From Dioscorea cayenensis subsp. rotundata (Eukaryota; Streptophyta; Magnoliopsida; Dioscoreales; Dioscoreaceae): 64,000 nt of DNA. This document shows positions 12,101-24,728 of this stretch, in pieces. A program made the translations under genes and the position numbers. Location of the stretch: the NCBI RefSeq assembly GCF_009730915.1, contig NC_052488.1, positions 21,756,305 to 21,820,304 on the forward strand, written 5' to 3'. Below the pieces are notes generated by a model. It was not told where the DNA came from and did not search any database. It saw nothing but the letters and a program-made list of their open reading frames with translations. The number at the start of each line of letters is the position of its first letter. Within the stretch, counting starts at the first letter, position 1.

Positions 12101-12397
12101 TCACAACCAAAGCTCTTGAATAAACACTATAATTGATAGATAGTTGAGAAGATCAAGAGCAAAAAATGGGGGAAATTGCAGAAAACCAAGCAAATAGCAG
12201 GAACTCGTGCACAAACACCAAACTTTTTCAGTCAAGACAACAAAACACAACCACAACTCGCAAACAACCACAATCACCCACCAAAACAACGTTGATATCG
12301 AAGAAAAAACACAAAAATAAATACAAAAATCTACGGAAAAAAACATCACAAATGGACCGAAGCTCAGAAACGCTTCTCACCTCTCCGGCTCCGCCAT
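9141..12397 (-). CDS. DREB2: DREB2-type AP2/ERF transcription factor, 299 aa
   Basis: Nuclear activator of the A-2 group of the DREB family, which binds DRE/CRT (A/GCCGAC) in drought and heat responses. Coding exon 1 is only 17 bases (12397-12381, MAEPE plus two bases of Arg). A 2357-bp intron follows, then exon 2 at 10023-9141. The start was chosen because exon 2 has no in-frame ATG before the conserved start, while the upstream ATG joins in phase through a good donor (AG|GTGAGA) and acceptor (TATCTCAG|A). The joined protein begins [20 protein letters not shown], matching DREB2 N-termini (basic NLS, then [12 protein letters not shown]). The [16 protein letters not shown] motif precedes the AP2 domain (about 70-127), which has the DREB-type Val and Glu in WVAEIREP. 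The acidic C-terminal half is typical. TERT is divergent 516 bp away. Confidence 0.93.
10024..12380 (-). other. Long first intron of DREB2
   Basis: A 2.36 kb AT-rich intron between the 17-base coding exon and the main exon. It holds an (AAC)n microsatellite near 12048-12080. No other gene, RNA or transposon was recognised in it. Long first introns with tiny first exons are known for DREB2 genes of other plants. Confidence 0.7.
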
Positions 12398-12592
12398 TTC
12401 GACAACGACTTCAGCCTGGAAGTGGAATCAGAAACTTGGTGATTTGAATTGGAACTTGGAATTCCTTGATTCTCTCTTGCCTCTTCGATCTCTGTTTCCC
12501 TTTTTGTGGAAGTTTGCTGATGTTTCCTCGATAAAAATGGTTACTTGGGAACGAAGAAAAATCTCGAACGGGAAAGCTCAAAGCCTCATGGA

Positions 12593-12600
12593 TATTTATA
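12593..12600 (-). promoter_or_regulatory. TATA box of DREB2
   Basis: TATAAATA on the minus strand, about 200 bases before the ATG. It leaves room for a 5' leader of about 165 bases and fits a start of transcription near 12565. Confidence 0.6.
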
Positions 12601-12625
12601 GGTCCCTCTCTGGATATTTCGACAA

Positions 12626-12687
12626 TGACGTGGCACGAGGCAAGCCCGTGTCGTGGCCTGTCCTCCTCTTCTCGCTTGACACGTGTC
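12626..12687. promoter_or_regulatory. ABRE/G-box pair in the DREB2-TERT interval
   Basis: GACACGTGTC (12678-12687), a palindromic G-box/ABRE core, and GCCACGTCA (12634-12626, minus strand) lie 26-95 bases upstream of the DREB2 TATA box. ACGT-core elements are bound by bZIP factors in ABA and stress signalling and fit the expected induction of DREB2. Slightly further toward TERT there are GGCCCA/TGGGCC motifs (near 12730 and 12873), which resemble TCP site II elements of genes active in dividing cells. Confidence 0.5.
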
Positions 12688-12913
12688 CCTCGAAGCTTCG
12701 CGAATACGTGATGGGCTTGTGGGCTGTTGTGGCCCACGTAATTTGCTCTACTTTACATATGACCCCCTTGAAATATTTAAAATTACTTATCAGTCCCTCC
12801 AATTATTTCACTACTTCTAGGGGTTTTGAAAAAATTTCAAACGCCGCGCCCAAACTCTCTTCTAGGGCGCTGTTGGGCCTTTCTCCCGCTCGAAAGCTCC
12901 GGCGACGACCACA

Positions 12914-15900
12914 ATGGCTAGGTGCGGGCGCCGGCGATGGCCCCGGCGCATCCCTGTGGCTCTTCTCAAGATCTACGGTGATCGTGCTCTCACTCTGAGA
13001 CACGCGATCCTCTCGCTTCTCCCGCCTCCTCCGCCTTCCCCGTCGCACTGCACTTGCCTTGGTTTTCGTTGTCTCGCCTGCGTTCGTGGCCCTTATCTCC
13101 TCCGAGATGGCGATTCCTCTGACTATCGCCGCTTCCTTTCCTGCTCTTTCTGCGTCCTTTCCTCAGATGCTCCGCCGCCGCCGAAAGATTTTGTCCCCTG
13201 TGGCTTCACCCAACGTCTGGTGAGTGTTCCTTTTTTTTTCTCTTTGTTTATGGGAATTTAATTGGCTAATTTGAACTGTATCTCTATGTTTGATGAGCTG
13301 AGGGATGCCTTTTCTGGGTGCTGAGGTGTTACTGTTACTGTTTCTTTGCTGCTCTTCATGATGCTTTCATAGTCTCATGAAATTTGTTTATCATATAATA
13401 TTGTGTTCAGGTAATATATAAAGTTTTCTGAAGTCATCTGATGGCTTCTTGAGAATTTCTTGGTACTACATGTGTTTCAATGTTTCATGGATTGTCCACC
13501 TTGTTGTTGTTGCCACTGTTGCAAGTCATAGCATTTGAAGATACTATTTTTACCCTAAGGGTGAACAGTAGAAAATGGAGTGTGATTTCCTTCATATGAG
13601 ATTAATTTTTGGTTATGTGATCTAGCTCAACAGTTTACTATTCATTCACAACTTGGAAGTCTTATTGTGAAATGGTTCTGGATGTGTATGGGTTCTTCAA
13701 ACTTACACTTTTACTAAATTGTTTCATGAAAAGTTTATGATATTTTGCTCATTTATTGTAAATTTAGTCTTTTTTTTTGTTCTGGAAACAAATAAATTGT
13801 CATTGCTATTTAAGTGTTAAATGTGTTGAATATTTTCTGTTAGTTTACAATGCCGTACATGTGTATCCAGTTTCACAGAGATAATCCTCCATGTTTGAAC
13901 ATCTACCTTTGTTCTATTGAGTGGGTTCCTTATACTAGTTGCTATACCTTATGTCTGACTTTCCAAGCCAATAATTTGTCCAATGTTTTAGGATTATTCT
14001 CATCTTGTCTCTTTCCTTCAGATAATTTTTATCATTAACTTACTCATCTTAGTGTTCTTCCTATATTAAAATTTCAGATTGTAGAGAACACACTGGAGCT
14101 GTATGTGGACACGCGAAAATCACATGAAAATGTGCTCTGCAATGGCTATGACAATGTTTGCTGATCGCATCTATAATTTTTTGTTGCCTCGAAAGCTTTA
14201 TAAATAAGAATTCTTATTTGTTTTCTTCGTGGAACATGCTTCCTCAACATGCCCACATCACAAATATGGACTAATGTGACTTTGTTCTCTCATATTAGCA
14301 AATATGTTTATTGTGTCAGGTAGCACGAAGGAGCCCTAATGTTGAACTTCTTTCTACTTCCACTTGGGGTCTCCTCTTGTCGCGAGTTAGTTTCTAGGAC
14401 TGCAACTGACTGCTCAATGTGCCTGCTAGTTTTGAGCTGAATATGATTGATTTAAGGATTTTTGCAGATTGGTGATCCGCTCATGGTTTTCCTACTGCAG
14501 TTTTCATCTATATTTGTACCTCTTATGAACAAAAGCTACCATCAAGTTACAGGATTTCCTATTTATACAATTCTGAGTGTTCAAAATTGTTCATTTAATT
14601 CATCAAAATTTACTAAGAAGCGAGTATCAGGCGTTGGGAAGTCCACCTGTTATGGTAATTTCATTCTATAGCCAAAGTAAAAGATTTTTTTTGACCCCCT
14701 TGCAAATTTAATTCTCCTTTCCTTGAGCAATGTGGTTCTACTTGCACAGGTTTTTGCAAGTTTTACTTGAGAGCTTATTTAATGAGGCTCTTCCAGGCAC
14801 TCTTCTTAGTGCCCTCTTGCCACCTTTTTCTCAACTGAACTGCAATATGCTCCTAATCCCTTTTAAAGATCATGACTATTCTCATGTTGGTTACGGTTTT
14901 ATTATTGTTGTTTTTGTTGTTGTCGTCGTTATCATTGTCGTTGTTGTTATCATTATTATTTTATTGTGTTAGGACATATTTCCAAGAGAAGGCGAATTGA
15001 TTTTGAAGAGCAGAACAAGGGTACCAACTTCCGTGTTCATCAACCCGGTGGATTATTGGGTTTCAATGATTCTACGAAATCTATTGGTGTAGGTAGAATG
15101 ATCAGAATGTATGCAAAAGACTGTCAAAAGTATGATGGGCAAAACAATATGGTGGATTGCAGCATACCAGTTGGTTGTCTTGAGAGGAGCTCATCATTAG
15201 AACTTGTGGATAGAAAGAACATGAGGACAAGTCTGTGCCATCATTCTGCTGACTTTTTTAGGCTACAATCTTGTGGTACTGTCAATGTAGAATCTGGATC
15301 AGAATCAAAGAATGTTGACAAAACCTTCTGTGTACATAACAATCCTTGTTACAGCAAATCAGCGGGAAGTGTTTTCCCATTACAGCCTGTCATAATACAT
15401 TCAGTGGAAACCGTGTTCCCTTGTCACCAAAGGAATGATGGTGTCTGTGCATCAGTAGATACAACCAATTTTACAAAGTCTACTAATTTCAGAAAGCGTG
15501 GGAGGCAATTCAGTTGGCATCGTCGTAGAAAGAACAAAATGGCATCTTATCCTAGAGAATATGTACCCAATAACCCTACTTTTCCTGGAAAAGATGATGT
15601 GAGCTCAAAAATGGCACAACAACAAAACTCTTCCACAGTTTGTCAGCAACCTGCAGAGCCAGCAAGGACAATTAATTGTGGAGTCTTCACTGACAAGGGA
15701 CAGAGTTCTGTCAGTCCTCTTGATTGCAATCTATCAGAAGACTTGGAAGCAACCATCAAAGAACATGATTTCCTTTCCAGGGATTCATCTATCAATGAAA
15801 GAGTAGCTACTTCCCAAAATGTTTTACCCGCATATGAGGTATCTTTTCAAGATTCTGGATCTTTCACCTGTTTAAAGATTCACCTCACATTAGCAATTTT

Positions 15901-18900
15901 AGTGCACCTCTTCTTTGATTCCATAAGCCCAACACAGCTGAATTATGTTTTCTCTCCTTTGGATGGTAGTATTCTTTGCCTACATGTTTTTACTCTGTTA
16001 TTTCTATGCATCAGAACCTACCAGTAGATTAGTGTATTTTAGCTACTCACAGTTTATAAAGTTTATATATGAGGAAAACTCTTATTAAATTTTACTCAGT
16101 TTTAATTAATTTTCTGAAGCCTAAACGTAACTTTGGTTGGCGGCATCTCTTTATGTTGTATATCTTTTTTTTTGCTCAAATAATACATAAGATAATATAA
16201 GTGCGAGCACCTAATGAAGTTGAGATGCTTTTTTTTGTTTGGCAATGCTTGAAGCTCTTTGGTACACATAAAGTAGTGTTCTGTTCTGCAATGAAATTAC
16301 TTACGAAATTATAAACTTAATCTCATATTTGTTATGACCTTTTGTACTTTTTAATTTCATGCAGAGGCCTTCTGATTCTTTTCATTGTTTAATGCAGCAA
16401 GCAGCAAAAAAGGTTACCATGAGAACTTGTATTGAAAGGCGACACATCTTCTACTCCAAATCATCATCATATTTATTGTTCCCCAGACATCGTATCCTAC
16501 ATCTTGTTTTTTGGCATATTATTGGGAATTTGATATTCTTACACCAGAGGAGTACATGCTTTTTTTTAATCAATGAAAGTAAAAAAGGAAAATAATGTCA
16601 GCCTGTATCGTGCTGGAAGTAAATCTCGTCAGTTGAGTATCTCAAAATGTGCATCATTACAGGAGCTTTTTTTTTAACATCATCAAAATGTCTGTTTTGC
16701 CTTCCCTTATTGTTAGATATATTGAACAGGCTGAAGCCAAATAATGCAGGTGCAACTTATCTTATGGAGATTATTTTTGGATTTCCTCATGGTGGATCTA
16801 ATGCTTCCATTTCATGCAATCTTCTGACTGAATCTTGCTCCATCAGATCTAAGTGCTTGTGAGTAGAAGCATAAGAGCTGATTAATACATGATTGGATTA
16901 TGCTTCTAAGTTCAGTTATTCATTATAAAATAAGATTTATTATCTATAGCCAATATACATTATTATTTGCTCCAGACAAGATTGTCTCGAGTACTGGCTG
17001 GTTAGGACTAAAGCTTCTGTGCTTTGATTTTGCCGCCAGCTTAACATGGTAAAAATGGCCATTGTTATTATACTAATATGATGATCCTTTCGGGTTTTTT
17101 TCCCTACATTTTGCTAATCAGGTACCATTCCCTTCTGCGCATTCTTAAATCTCTTATAAGAAATTCCCAGCGTTGCCAATATAGGAAGTTGCTGAATAAA
17201 CATTGCAAGAGTCCAACTATCAAAAGATCTGATCAGGTAAGCAACTTAAAAGTCAGATCAACTCTTTTGAGTTTTTCTGTAACAAAATTTTTGTCCTTCA
17301 GACCATTTACCCACGAAAAGATGTCAGCTGCAATTGTCTTGTTTATCACCCTTTTAAGCGTTTGTTTTTATTTGTTTTTTCCTCAACATATTGGTTTCTA
17401 TAGCCATAGTAAGATTACACCTCAGTGCTTATCCCCAGAAATGATTGATACCATTCATATCTTTGGCCTTCTATTTCCTTCTTAAGCATGGGCTAGTATA
17501 TTTTATACAAAATTTCCATGCTATTGATATGAGCCCATGTCCAGAAATAAATCTGCATGGCAAAACTTTACATTTGAAAGATTTTGAAGTCTGATTTGCT
17601 TATTCTGTAAATATTGGTTCATGATGACTTATAAAAATTGTTTTTAGCATAAACTTTTGCTTTGCACTTTCTTTTTCCACAGATTTCTTTGTTAGCGTAA
17701 GTAATGTTTTGTTCAATTTGAATTATGTTCATGCTCTTCCCAGACATGTGTTGCATAATCAAGGGCATAGCAGTTGTAGTGATTATATCTATCCAGTGCT
17801 CTGCTTTCTGCTTTTTTGACTTATCCTTTTCCGTCATGCCCCCCTTTTCAGAGTAAATAAAAGTCTACTTTATCTTGGCTTGAAACTATATAACCAAATG
17901 CATACTGATAATGTAAGGAGTAGTATTGGTTTTTTTAAATGGACAAGTTTTTGTTAATGAATTTTTTAGAAGTATTGTATACTGTTGGCAGATTTTATTG
18001 GCTACAAGATCAATGTCCCTTGGCTTTTGTAACATTGATCTGGTGTATGTGCAGCTTCATGAAAAACCCCATGAAGACAGTACCATGCAATTTGACCTTG
18101 TTGGGTCTTATTGCAGGCATGACCAAGTGGTTTCTTTTATATGGGCTGTCGTTAGGAATATAATTCCTACAGATATGCTTGGTGGCTTTTCTACTTGGAG
18201 AGCATTGAGGAAGAATATTGCAAAGTTTGTCAGACTACGTAGGTTTGAAAAATTTTGTGTGGAAGATTGCATCCATGGACTAAAAACATCATCTTTTTCA
18301 TTTCTTCATAATATCAGAATTTCTAGCTGCTACTGTAATAGTGAGAATAAGTATGAAGATGAGGGCATGAAGATTAACCCCCTGAAGGTCACTGGTGCAA
18401 AATTGAGTTTGCATAACAAACTCATTCAGAGTTGGATATTTTGGTTATTTTCGTATATTTTGACACCCATAATATCTTCAAACTTTTATGTTACAGAAAA
18501 AGAGTCTGGAAAACAGGATGTGTTTTACTATTTAAAGCCAGTTTGGAGGCATTTAGTTGGAAGAGCCATTGTTTGCCTAAGGAAGTGCAATTATAAGTTA
18601 GTCGAAAGTGGATATGTTGGACGAGTTCTTAGTAAAAGACAGTTTGGATTTTCAAAGGTCAGATTTCTTCCAAAAGGGAAGAGCTTGAGGCCTCTGGCTA
18701 ATCTTAAAGCACCAAGTAAGCTGAGGTTTTCTAATCAAGAATTTGCTTCAAGAAGTTCCTCTTCTGTGGCAGGAAAGTGTGTAGGAGAAGATTTTAAATC
18801 AATGAAGACTCATGGTAGGGGATTGGTTACCCGTCTTAAGTCTGTAAATTCTGCTCTTCATGAGCTGCATGCAATTTTGAGGAGCATTGTTGTTGAAGAT

Positions 18901-21900
18901 CCTGATAAGTTGGGGTCTTCTGTTTTTGACTACAATGATATCTACCACAAATTGTGTCATTTTCTTTCTAAAATTAAAAAGGAATGCAGTATTATGCCCA
19001 AGATGTATATTGTCATCGCAGATGTAACAAAGGCATTTGACTCTATTGACCAGGATATTCTGATCAAAATCATGAAAGATGTTATTAAAAATGAGGAGTA
19101 TGCCGTTAGAAAATATGCACAAATTATTTGCAACAAATCTCCAATTACCCTTTATAAGCAAGCAACTTTTGATGAAAGTGGCAGAGGTTTTGATGTTAAA
19201 AATTTTCAAGCATCTACCCGATTGTGTTCATCTCGGGGTATCCTTGCTGATAAGGTATACTTATGATTTAGTTTCTTCCTTTTTCTTTGTTTTACATTTA
19301 GACACAAAAAGTTGTCTATGGTAAAAATGAAATATTCTTGAAAAGAAGATCCATCTGGTCCATTTTTTCTTCATGTTCATGACCTGTATTTATTTGGTCA
19401 TGTTTATAGCAAGCTCTAGAGGGAGAAATATTGAGGCGCAATGTCCTGCCAGTATTGTATGATTCCATGCCCTTAATGCTTGCTTTAATGTCTTGGAGTG
19501 TATAGTTTTATATTTCTAGCTTCATATTGTGAAAGTAATTTGTGAGTTAGTGAAAGTTCTTGGAACTCTCACATGTCTTGGAACTCTCACATGTCTTGAA
19601 GTTGTCTCCTATCTAATCTAGTGCCTTGTCTTGTTTCTAGATTATTAAAATATCCCTATCTATTCTCCATGTTTCCAGCTGTATGTTTCTTTAGTGACTT
19701 TATGCTAGATATATGTAAGAAAAGTTTGAGAAAATAAGTGAGGAAGCTCTTCTAGTCCTTGAGGAGTAATATTTTCCAGCAGTTGTTCGCTGCATTTTTC
19801 TTCCTTTCTCTAACACATATATTATTGTTTGATAAAGATTCAGTGTTTATGAATTTTTTTCTCTGTTATGATGCTAATATTTATTTTGTTCTTCTTCAGA
19901 TGTTTTAGATGATAAACTTGTTCTCCTATTCTTCGATTTTATTCTCTATTGAGATTAACCATGTTTCTTGTAACAAAGACATATTTTCTCCCTTGCTTCA
20001 TTTACTTGTTATCTTAAGATTCAAAACAATGAATTTCATATTTGATTCCATTTGAAGCTACAAAAGGTTCTAGTCCACTGCATGCCATACTTGGCATATG
20101 CATTTAGTTGAGCATATATTGTCTTGCATGGGAATACTTTAAATGGAAAAATATTGTCTTGCATGAATGTTCTCTTGGAAGAAATTTATGTCGTTGTATA
20201 GGTAGTAACCAGAGTTCCCATGGCCTTTTGTTTCTGCTTTTCAATTTCCAGTATAGCCTTAGGGATGACTTGACCTGTTTGTCTGATTGTATATTTACTT
20301 TTTTATAAATAATTCATTTACAACTTAATTGATCATACCCTTCGTAGAGATTTAAAACATTGCTACTATTGGAAAAATAAGAACACCATGACCAAACAAA
20401 ATAATGCCCTTATTTTGCCAAGCTTCATCTGTTTGGTTAAGTTTGATATCAATTTATCTAAGGCTGATGCTTCAACATACAAAAAATTATTTAAACTATC
20501 AAGGTAATGACACCCAAATAAATTAATTAAGACTTGGTCGTTTGAGGATTAATAATTTAATAATGACTTGCATTTGCAGAACATAACAATGTAAAACATA
20601 AGAAAGTAATAATCATTGAATCGAATGTTGTTATTAAGCATAGTTTCATAATGATTGAGACTTCAGTATGACTGAGATTTCTAACTTTTTATGCTTTCAG
20701 GGGATTATTAAAAAGATCAAACAACAAAAGCTTCACTGTCTTCTTCATGAACATGTGAAGCGCAGCCTTAATACGTAACCATNNNNNNNNNNNNNNNNNN
20801 NNNNNNNNNNNNNNNNNNNNNNNNNNNNNNNNNNNNNNNNNNNNNNNNNNNNNNNNNNNNNNNNNNNNNNNNNNNNNNNNNNNNNNNNNNNNNNNNNNNN
20901 NNNNNNNNNNNNNNNNNNNNNNNNNNNNNNNNNNNNNNNNNNNNNNNNNNNNNNNNNNNNNNNNNNNNNNNNNNNNNNNNNNNNNNNNNNNNNNNNNNNN
21001 NNNNNNNNNNNNNNNNNNNNNNNNNNNNNNNNNNNNNNNNNNNNNNNNNNNNNNNNNNNNNNNNNNNNNNNNNNNNNNNNNNNNNNNNNNNNNNNNNNNN
21101 NNNNNNNNNNNNNNNNNNNNNNNNNNNNNNNNNNNNNNNNNNNNNNNNNNNNNNNNNNNNNNNNNNNNNNNNNNNNNNNNNNNNNNNNNNNNNNNNNNNN
21201 NNNNNNNNNNNNNNNNNNNNNNNNNNNNNNNNNNNNNNNNNNNNNNNNNNNNNNNNNNNNNNNNNNNNNNNNNNNNNNNNNNNNNNNNNNNNNNNNNNNN
21301 NNNNNNNNNNNNNNNNNNNNNNNNNNNNNNNNNNNNNNNNNNNNNNNNNNNNNNNNNNNNNNNNNNNNNNNNNNNNNNNNNNNNNNNNNNNNNNNNNNNN
21401 NNNNNNNNNNNNNNNNNNNNNNNNNNNNNNNNNNNNNNNNNNNNNNNNNNNNNNNNNNNNNNNNNNNNNNNNNNNNNNNNNNNNNNNNNNNNNNNNNNNN
21501 NNNNNNNNNNNNNNNNNNNNNNNNNNNNNNNNNNNNNNNNNNNNNNNNNNNNNNNNNNNNNNNNNNNNNNNNNNNNNNNNNNNNNNNNNNNNNNNNNNNN
21601 NNNNNNNNNNNNNNNNNNNNNNNNNNNNNNNNNNNNNNNNNNNNNNNNNNNNNNNNNNNNNNNNNNNNNNNNNNNNNNNNNNNNNNNNNNNNNNNNNNNN
21701 NNNNNNNNNNNNNNNNNNNNNNNNNNNNNNNNNNNNNNNNNNNNNNNNNNNNNNNNNNNNNNNNNNNNNNNNNNNNNNNNNNCTTTCTGGACATGATTCA
21801 AAACTCATTCAGGTACACAATTATTGCTATATGGACCATCCATTCATTCTATGATAAGAATCAAGTTGATTGTTCGAAAAATAAAATAAATAAATGCATG

Positions 21901-22255
21901 AGGTTGTCTATTTATTCTCCTACTGTAACTTCAGCTGTACATCTTACTATTGATTTATCTTGTTGATACTTCTTTTATCAGCTACTTCTACGAGCTAATC
22001 AAGAAACAGATGCACGACATGGAGGTTCGATTCAACATTCACCCTGGCCTTCAACTCAAGAAAGCAGAGTTCATTTGGCTCGGGCTATCTGCATATATTC
22101 GTGTTCTAAAAAAAAAGCAATCACGATACAAGGACCTTCTTTTACTATTGAGATTTAAGCTGGCTAAGCATGGTAGGATTGTTGATCCCTTGCCTCACTT
22201 GAAATATGCCGTTGATGATTTCCACTCATCAATTTTCTGGAAGATCAAATATTAG
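12914..22255 (+). CDS. TERT: Telomerase reverse transcriptase TERT, core interrupted by an assembly gap
   Basis: Catalytic protein of telomerase, which copies the telomerase RNA template onto chromosome ends. Exons seen: 12914-13219, 14078-14155, 14320-14385, 14468-14654, 14973-15838, 16365-16491, 16717-16858, 17122-17236, 18055-19254, 20701-20774, then after the gap ...21783-21812 and 21982-22255. All junctions are GT-AG and in phase, giving 1053 codons before the gap and 100 after it. The N-terminus (exons 1-4) matches the plant TEN domain (CRCxGxxCxxC-like cysteines; IGDPLMVFLLQFSSIFVPL). Exon 5 is a basic linker. Exon 9 holds the RNA-binding domain: QVVSFIWAVVRNIIP (QFP), FYVTEKESG (T motif, near residue 773), then KVRFLPKGKSLRPL (motif 1/2) and motif A IADVTKAFDSIDQ with catalytic Asp near residue 952. 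The last exon is the CTE (FIWLGLSAYIRVLKKKQSRY...WKIKY). Motifs B' to E, including the second catalytic Asp pair, must lie in the gap. Confidence 0.95.
20783..21782. other. Scaffold gap of exactly 1000 N
   Basis: The round length suggests a placeholder, not a measured distance. It falls in TERT between the exon after motif A and the thumb (CTE) exons, so the codons for motifs B', C, D and E are not in the assembly. Apparent open frames across it are artefacts. Confidence 0.98.
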
Positions 22256-22820
22256 AAATTTCATTGGTGGCAACCGTTCTGTAGATACAGTTACAAATTA
22301 AAATCTCTAACGGAGTTCTTGATTCCTGATGTGAGTTTTCATATCCATTTATCTTCATTGTCATTATTTCTTACCTTTCAACTTACATTAGCTCAAATGA
22401 TGTCTGTCAATGGAATTACATCCTTATTATTATGCACTGTCTTCTTTGTTGGAAAATAGTACTTATTTCTTCATGACTGATCTTGTTTAGAAATGAATGA
22501 TTCACATATTTTTTTTTTTCTAAAAATCTGTCCTTTGGATGGAACCATTTGTGTTTCCAAGCTTTTCAAGGTAAATAATACAGGAGATAAGTAGAGGTGT
22601 AGGCTGTTGTTTTTTTTTAGAGGGATTGGTACATAACACTGTACCAGATGCTGACCAAGCACCTCAAAAGGCTCCAAAACAAAGACGTGACCTTAAAGTA
22701 ACGCATAGGGCGCGGTCAAAGCGCTTCGATTTCCCAAACCCAAGGACCAAGTTTTCTTGATACTAGTTCTTGTGATATATTTATCCATGTGCTTGTTTCT
22801 TGCAATGCTCCATTGAATAA
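22256..22820 (+). other. TERT 3' region with a likely spliced 3' UTR
   Basis: After the stop, a donor GAT|GTGAGT (about 22330) and an acceptor with a long T tract ending TTTTTTTTAG (about 22620) would remove an intron from the 3' UTR. An AATAAATAAA poly(A)-like signal follows near 22816-22825. The exon after the acceptor contains about 40 open codons (see findings). No second gene is clear here. Confidence 0.4.
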
Positions 22821-22825
22821 ATAAA

Positions 22826-24560
22826 AAAACCTAAGATACCTATTTCTTTGCACATGTTTATGTATTGATATTTGATACGCAGTTTAAGCTATGTCTGCAG
22901 AGAACAAGGGAAGGCACACAAGCTCAGGCAGAGGCACATGAAACCGGTGTCAAGTCATGAACAGATGCATAGTTGGGGTTTGATTGGAGTTTTGGAACTA
23001 TTGCAGCAGTTGTCATCTGGGCTGTGAATGACAGTCCATTAATACCTTGGCTGGGTCGAATTCATTGAATCACAGACTCATCATCCCACACACAGCATGT
23101 GTTCTCATTTAATGTATATATATATATATAACTTGGAACCCAGAATTGTCATTAAGTGCAGAACGTCCCCACGTCAGTCCTTCAGTACAACTCCCTGCAG
23201 GATTCCCAATTCCACTATATATTTTTTAATATATATATGTGTGTGTGTGTGTGTGTGTATGGATACAAAAATCAAATATGTTATACTTGATACAAACTTT
23301 GGAAGTGTATTTTTTTGATTGTGTGTGTGTGCATGATATGCAGGGGCTGTTTTCTCTTGTTGAATATTCCTCTCAGGAGATCAGAAGGGTGGACAGTAAA
23401 CAGAGTAGTCAGGAAGGAAGGGGTCCAGTGAAGCAGTAGTAAGTATTGTTACTGTTGTATTCTCATGAACAAAAGAAAGGACGTCAGGATGGTATCAAAG
23501 AGTACGGTGCCAGATGACTTTCAGGGTGACTCTCTTCAAAGGTCTTATAGTTTTTTTTCTCTCACTTTGGCTCAACTCCACCCAACGTGCAATACTCTTT
23601 TAGAGTGCTAGTTTTTTTATATATTATATATTATATATTATATTGAGATTATTATCTTCATCTCCAAGGGCCAATGTAATTAAACATTTTGTTGTGCCAC
23701 GGAATATCTGAGTGGGTTATTTCATTTTGGATTTATCTCATTATTTTATGTACATCATATGTTTCAGTGAACGGATGACAAAAATTGATTGACAAACGCA
23801 TTTTGGATGGGAAAGACGATAAATGAACTTTTTAGGGGACTGTTTGGGAGCTAGTTTCTGTTCAATTTTTGGGGGACAAAATAAAGACTGGCTTCCTGAA
23901 ATTCTTTATTTTTGTAATTTGAATTTAAGTTTTTAGTCTATTAATACTGATTTTTTTTTTTTTTAAGATTATTTGTGACTCTATGATTTTAATTCATACA
24001 AAATAAAAACATATATAAATATATTAAAACATTAACTCAAAATAGATATATATGTACACTTCAGAGTTATTTGTCTATTTTATCAAAGTAGAGATATATA
24101 CATATTTAAAAATATTAAATCAAGTTAGACAAACATATTACCCATCATTGTGGGTGTTGAATGCATTTCCAAAAGCTATCCAGCCTTCTTTGCTCCGGAT
24201 TTATGTACGGTGATGATTTCTTCACAAAATCATGCTAAGCTAAATGGAAAATAATTCTAAAGCATCTAAATTTAATAGCTTATTTTATTAGAAGAAGATG
24301 AATGGCTCTTTGATTTTAAGATAACATTGATATTTATCCACATCTTCAGTGAACTAAACAAACCAACAAAGATAGGAGAATAAAGTAACCAATAAAACCA
24401 TATGAAAACAGTAAAAAAATCTTTGAACATTCAAGGCATTTTAATGGAGAAGTGTGCCCAGAAGCGTTTACACTGTCACAGCCATGTGATATTCATTACT
24501 ACCTTTGATGTATTTTTGCCATAATTTATGTGCCAATGACATTCTTCAATGCACACAATA
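22826..24560. other. Spacer between TERT and MIR390
   Basis: Mostly AT-rich. It holds a TA microsatellite (about 23114-23130) and a TG microsatellite (about 23238-23259). A moderately GC-balanced stretch at 22890-23100 and 23340-23440 has possible splice acceptors but no recognised protein. Confidence 0.45.
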
Positions 24561-24728
24561 AATTTAAAGTTTTCAACCCAGTATAACTTTTAAACTACAG
24601 CATTAAATAATGTCTCTGTAAAGCAAGAAAAACATAGAGAAAAAAATAAAAAACAAAAAGTGAAAATTTCCATTCTTTCCTTCAAAACAAAAGAAGAAAC
24701 AAACAAAGATAAATTCAAGAAATAAAAA

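Noticed and set aside
12411-12998. Proteins on both strands of the DREB2-TERT interval
   Set aside because: They cover promoter elements and 5' leaders and resemble no family.
20689-21808. Three minus-strand open frames across the N run
   Set aside because: They exist only because N has no stop codons. The sequence on both sides belongs to TERT on the plus strand.
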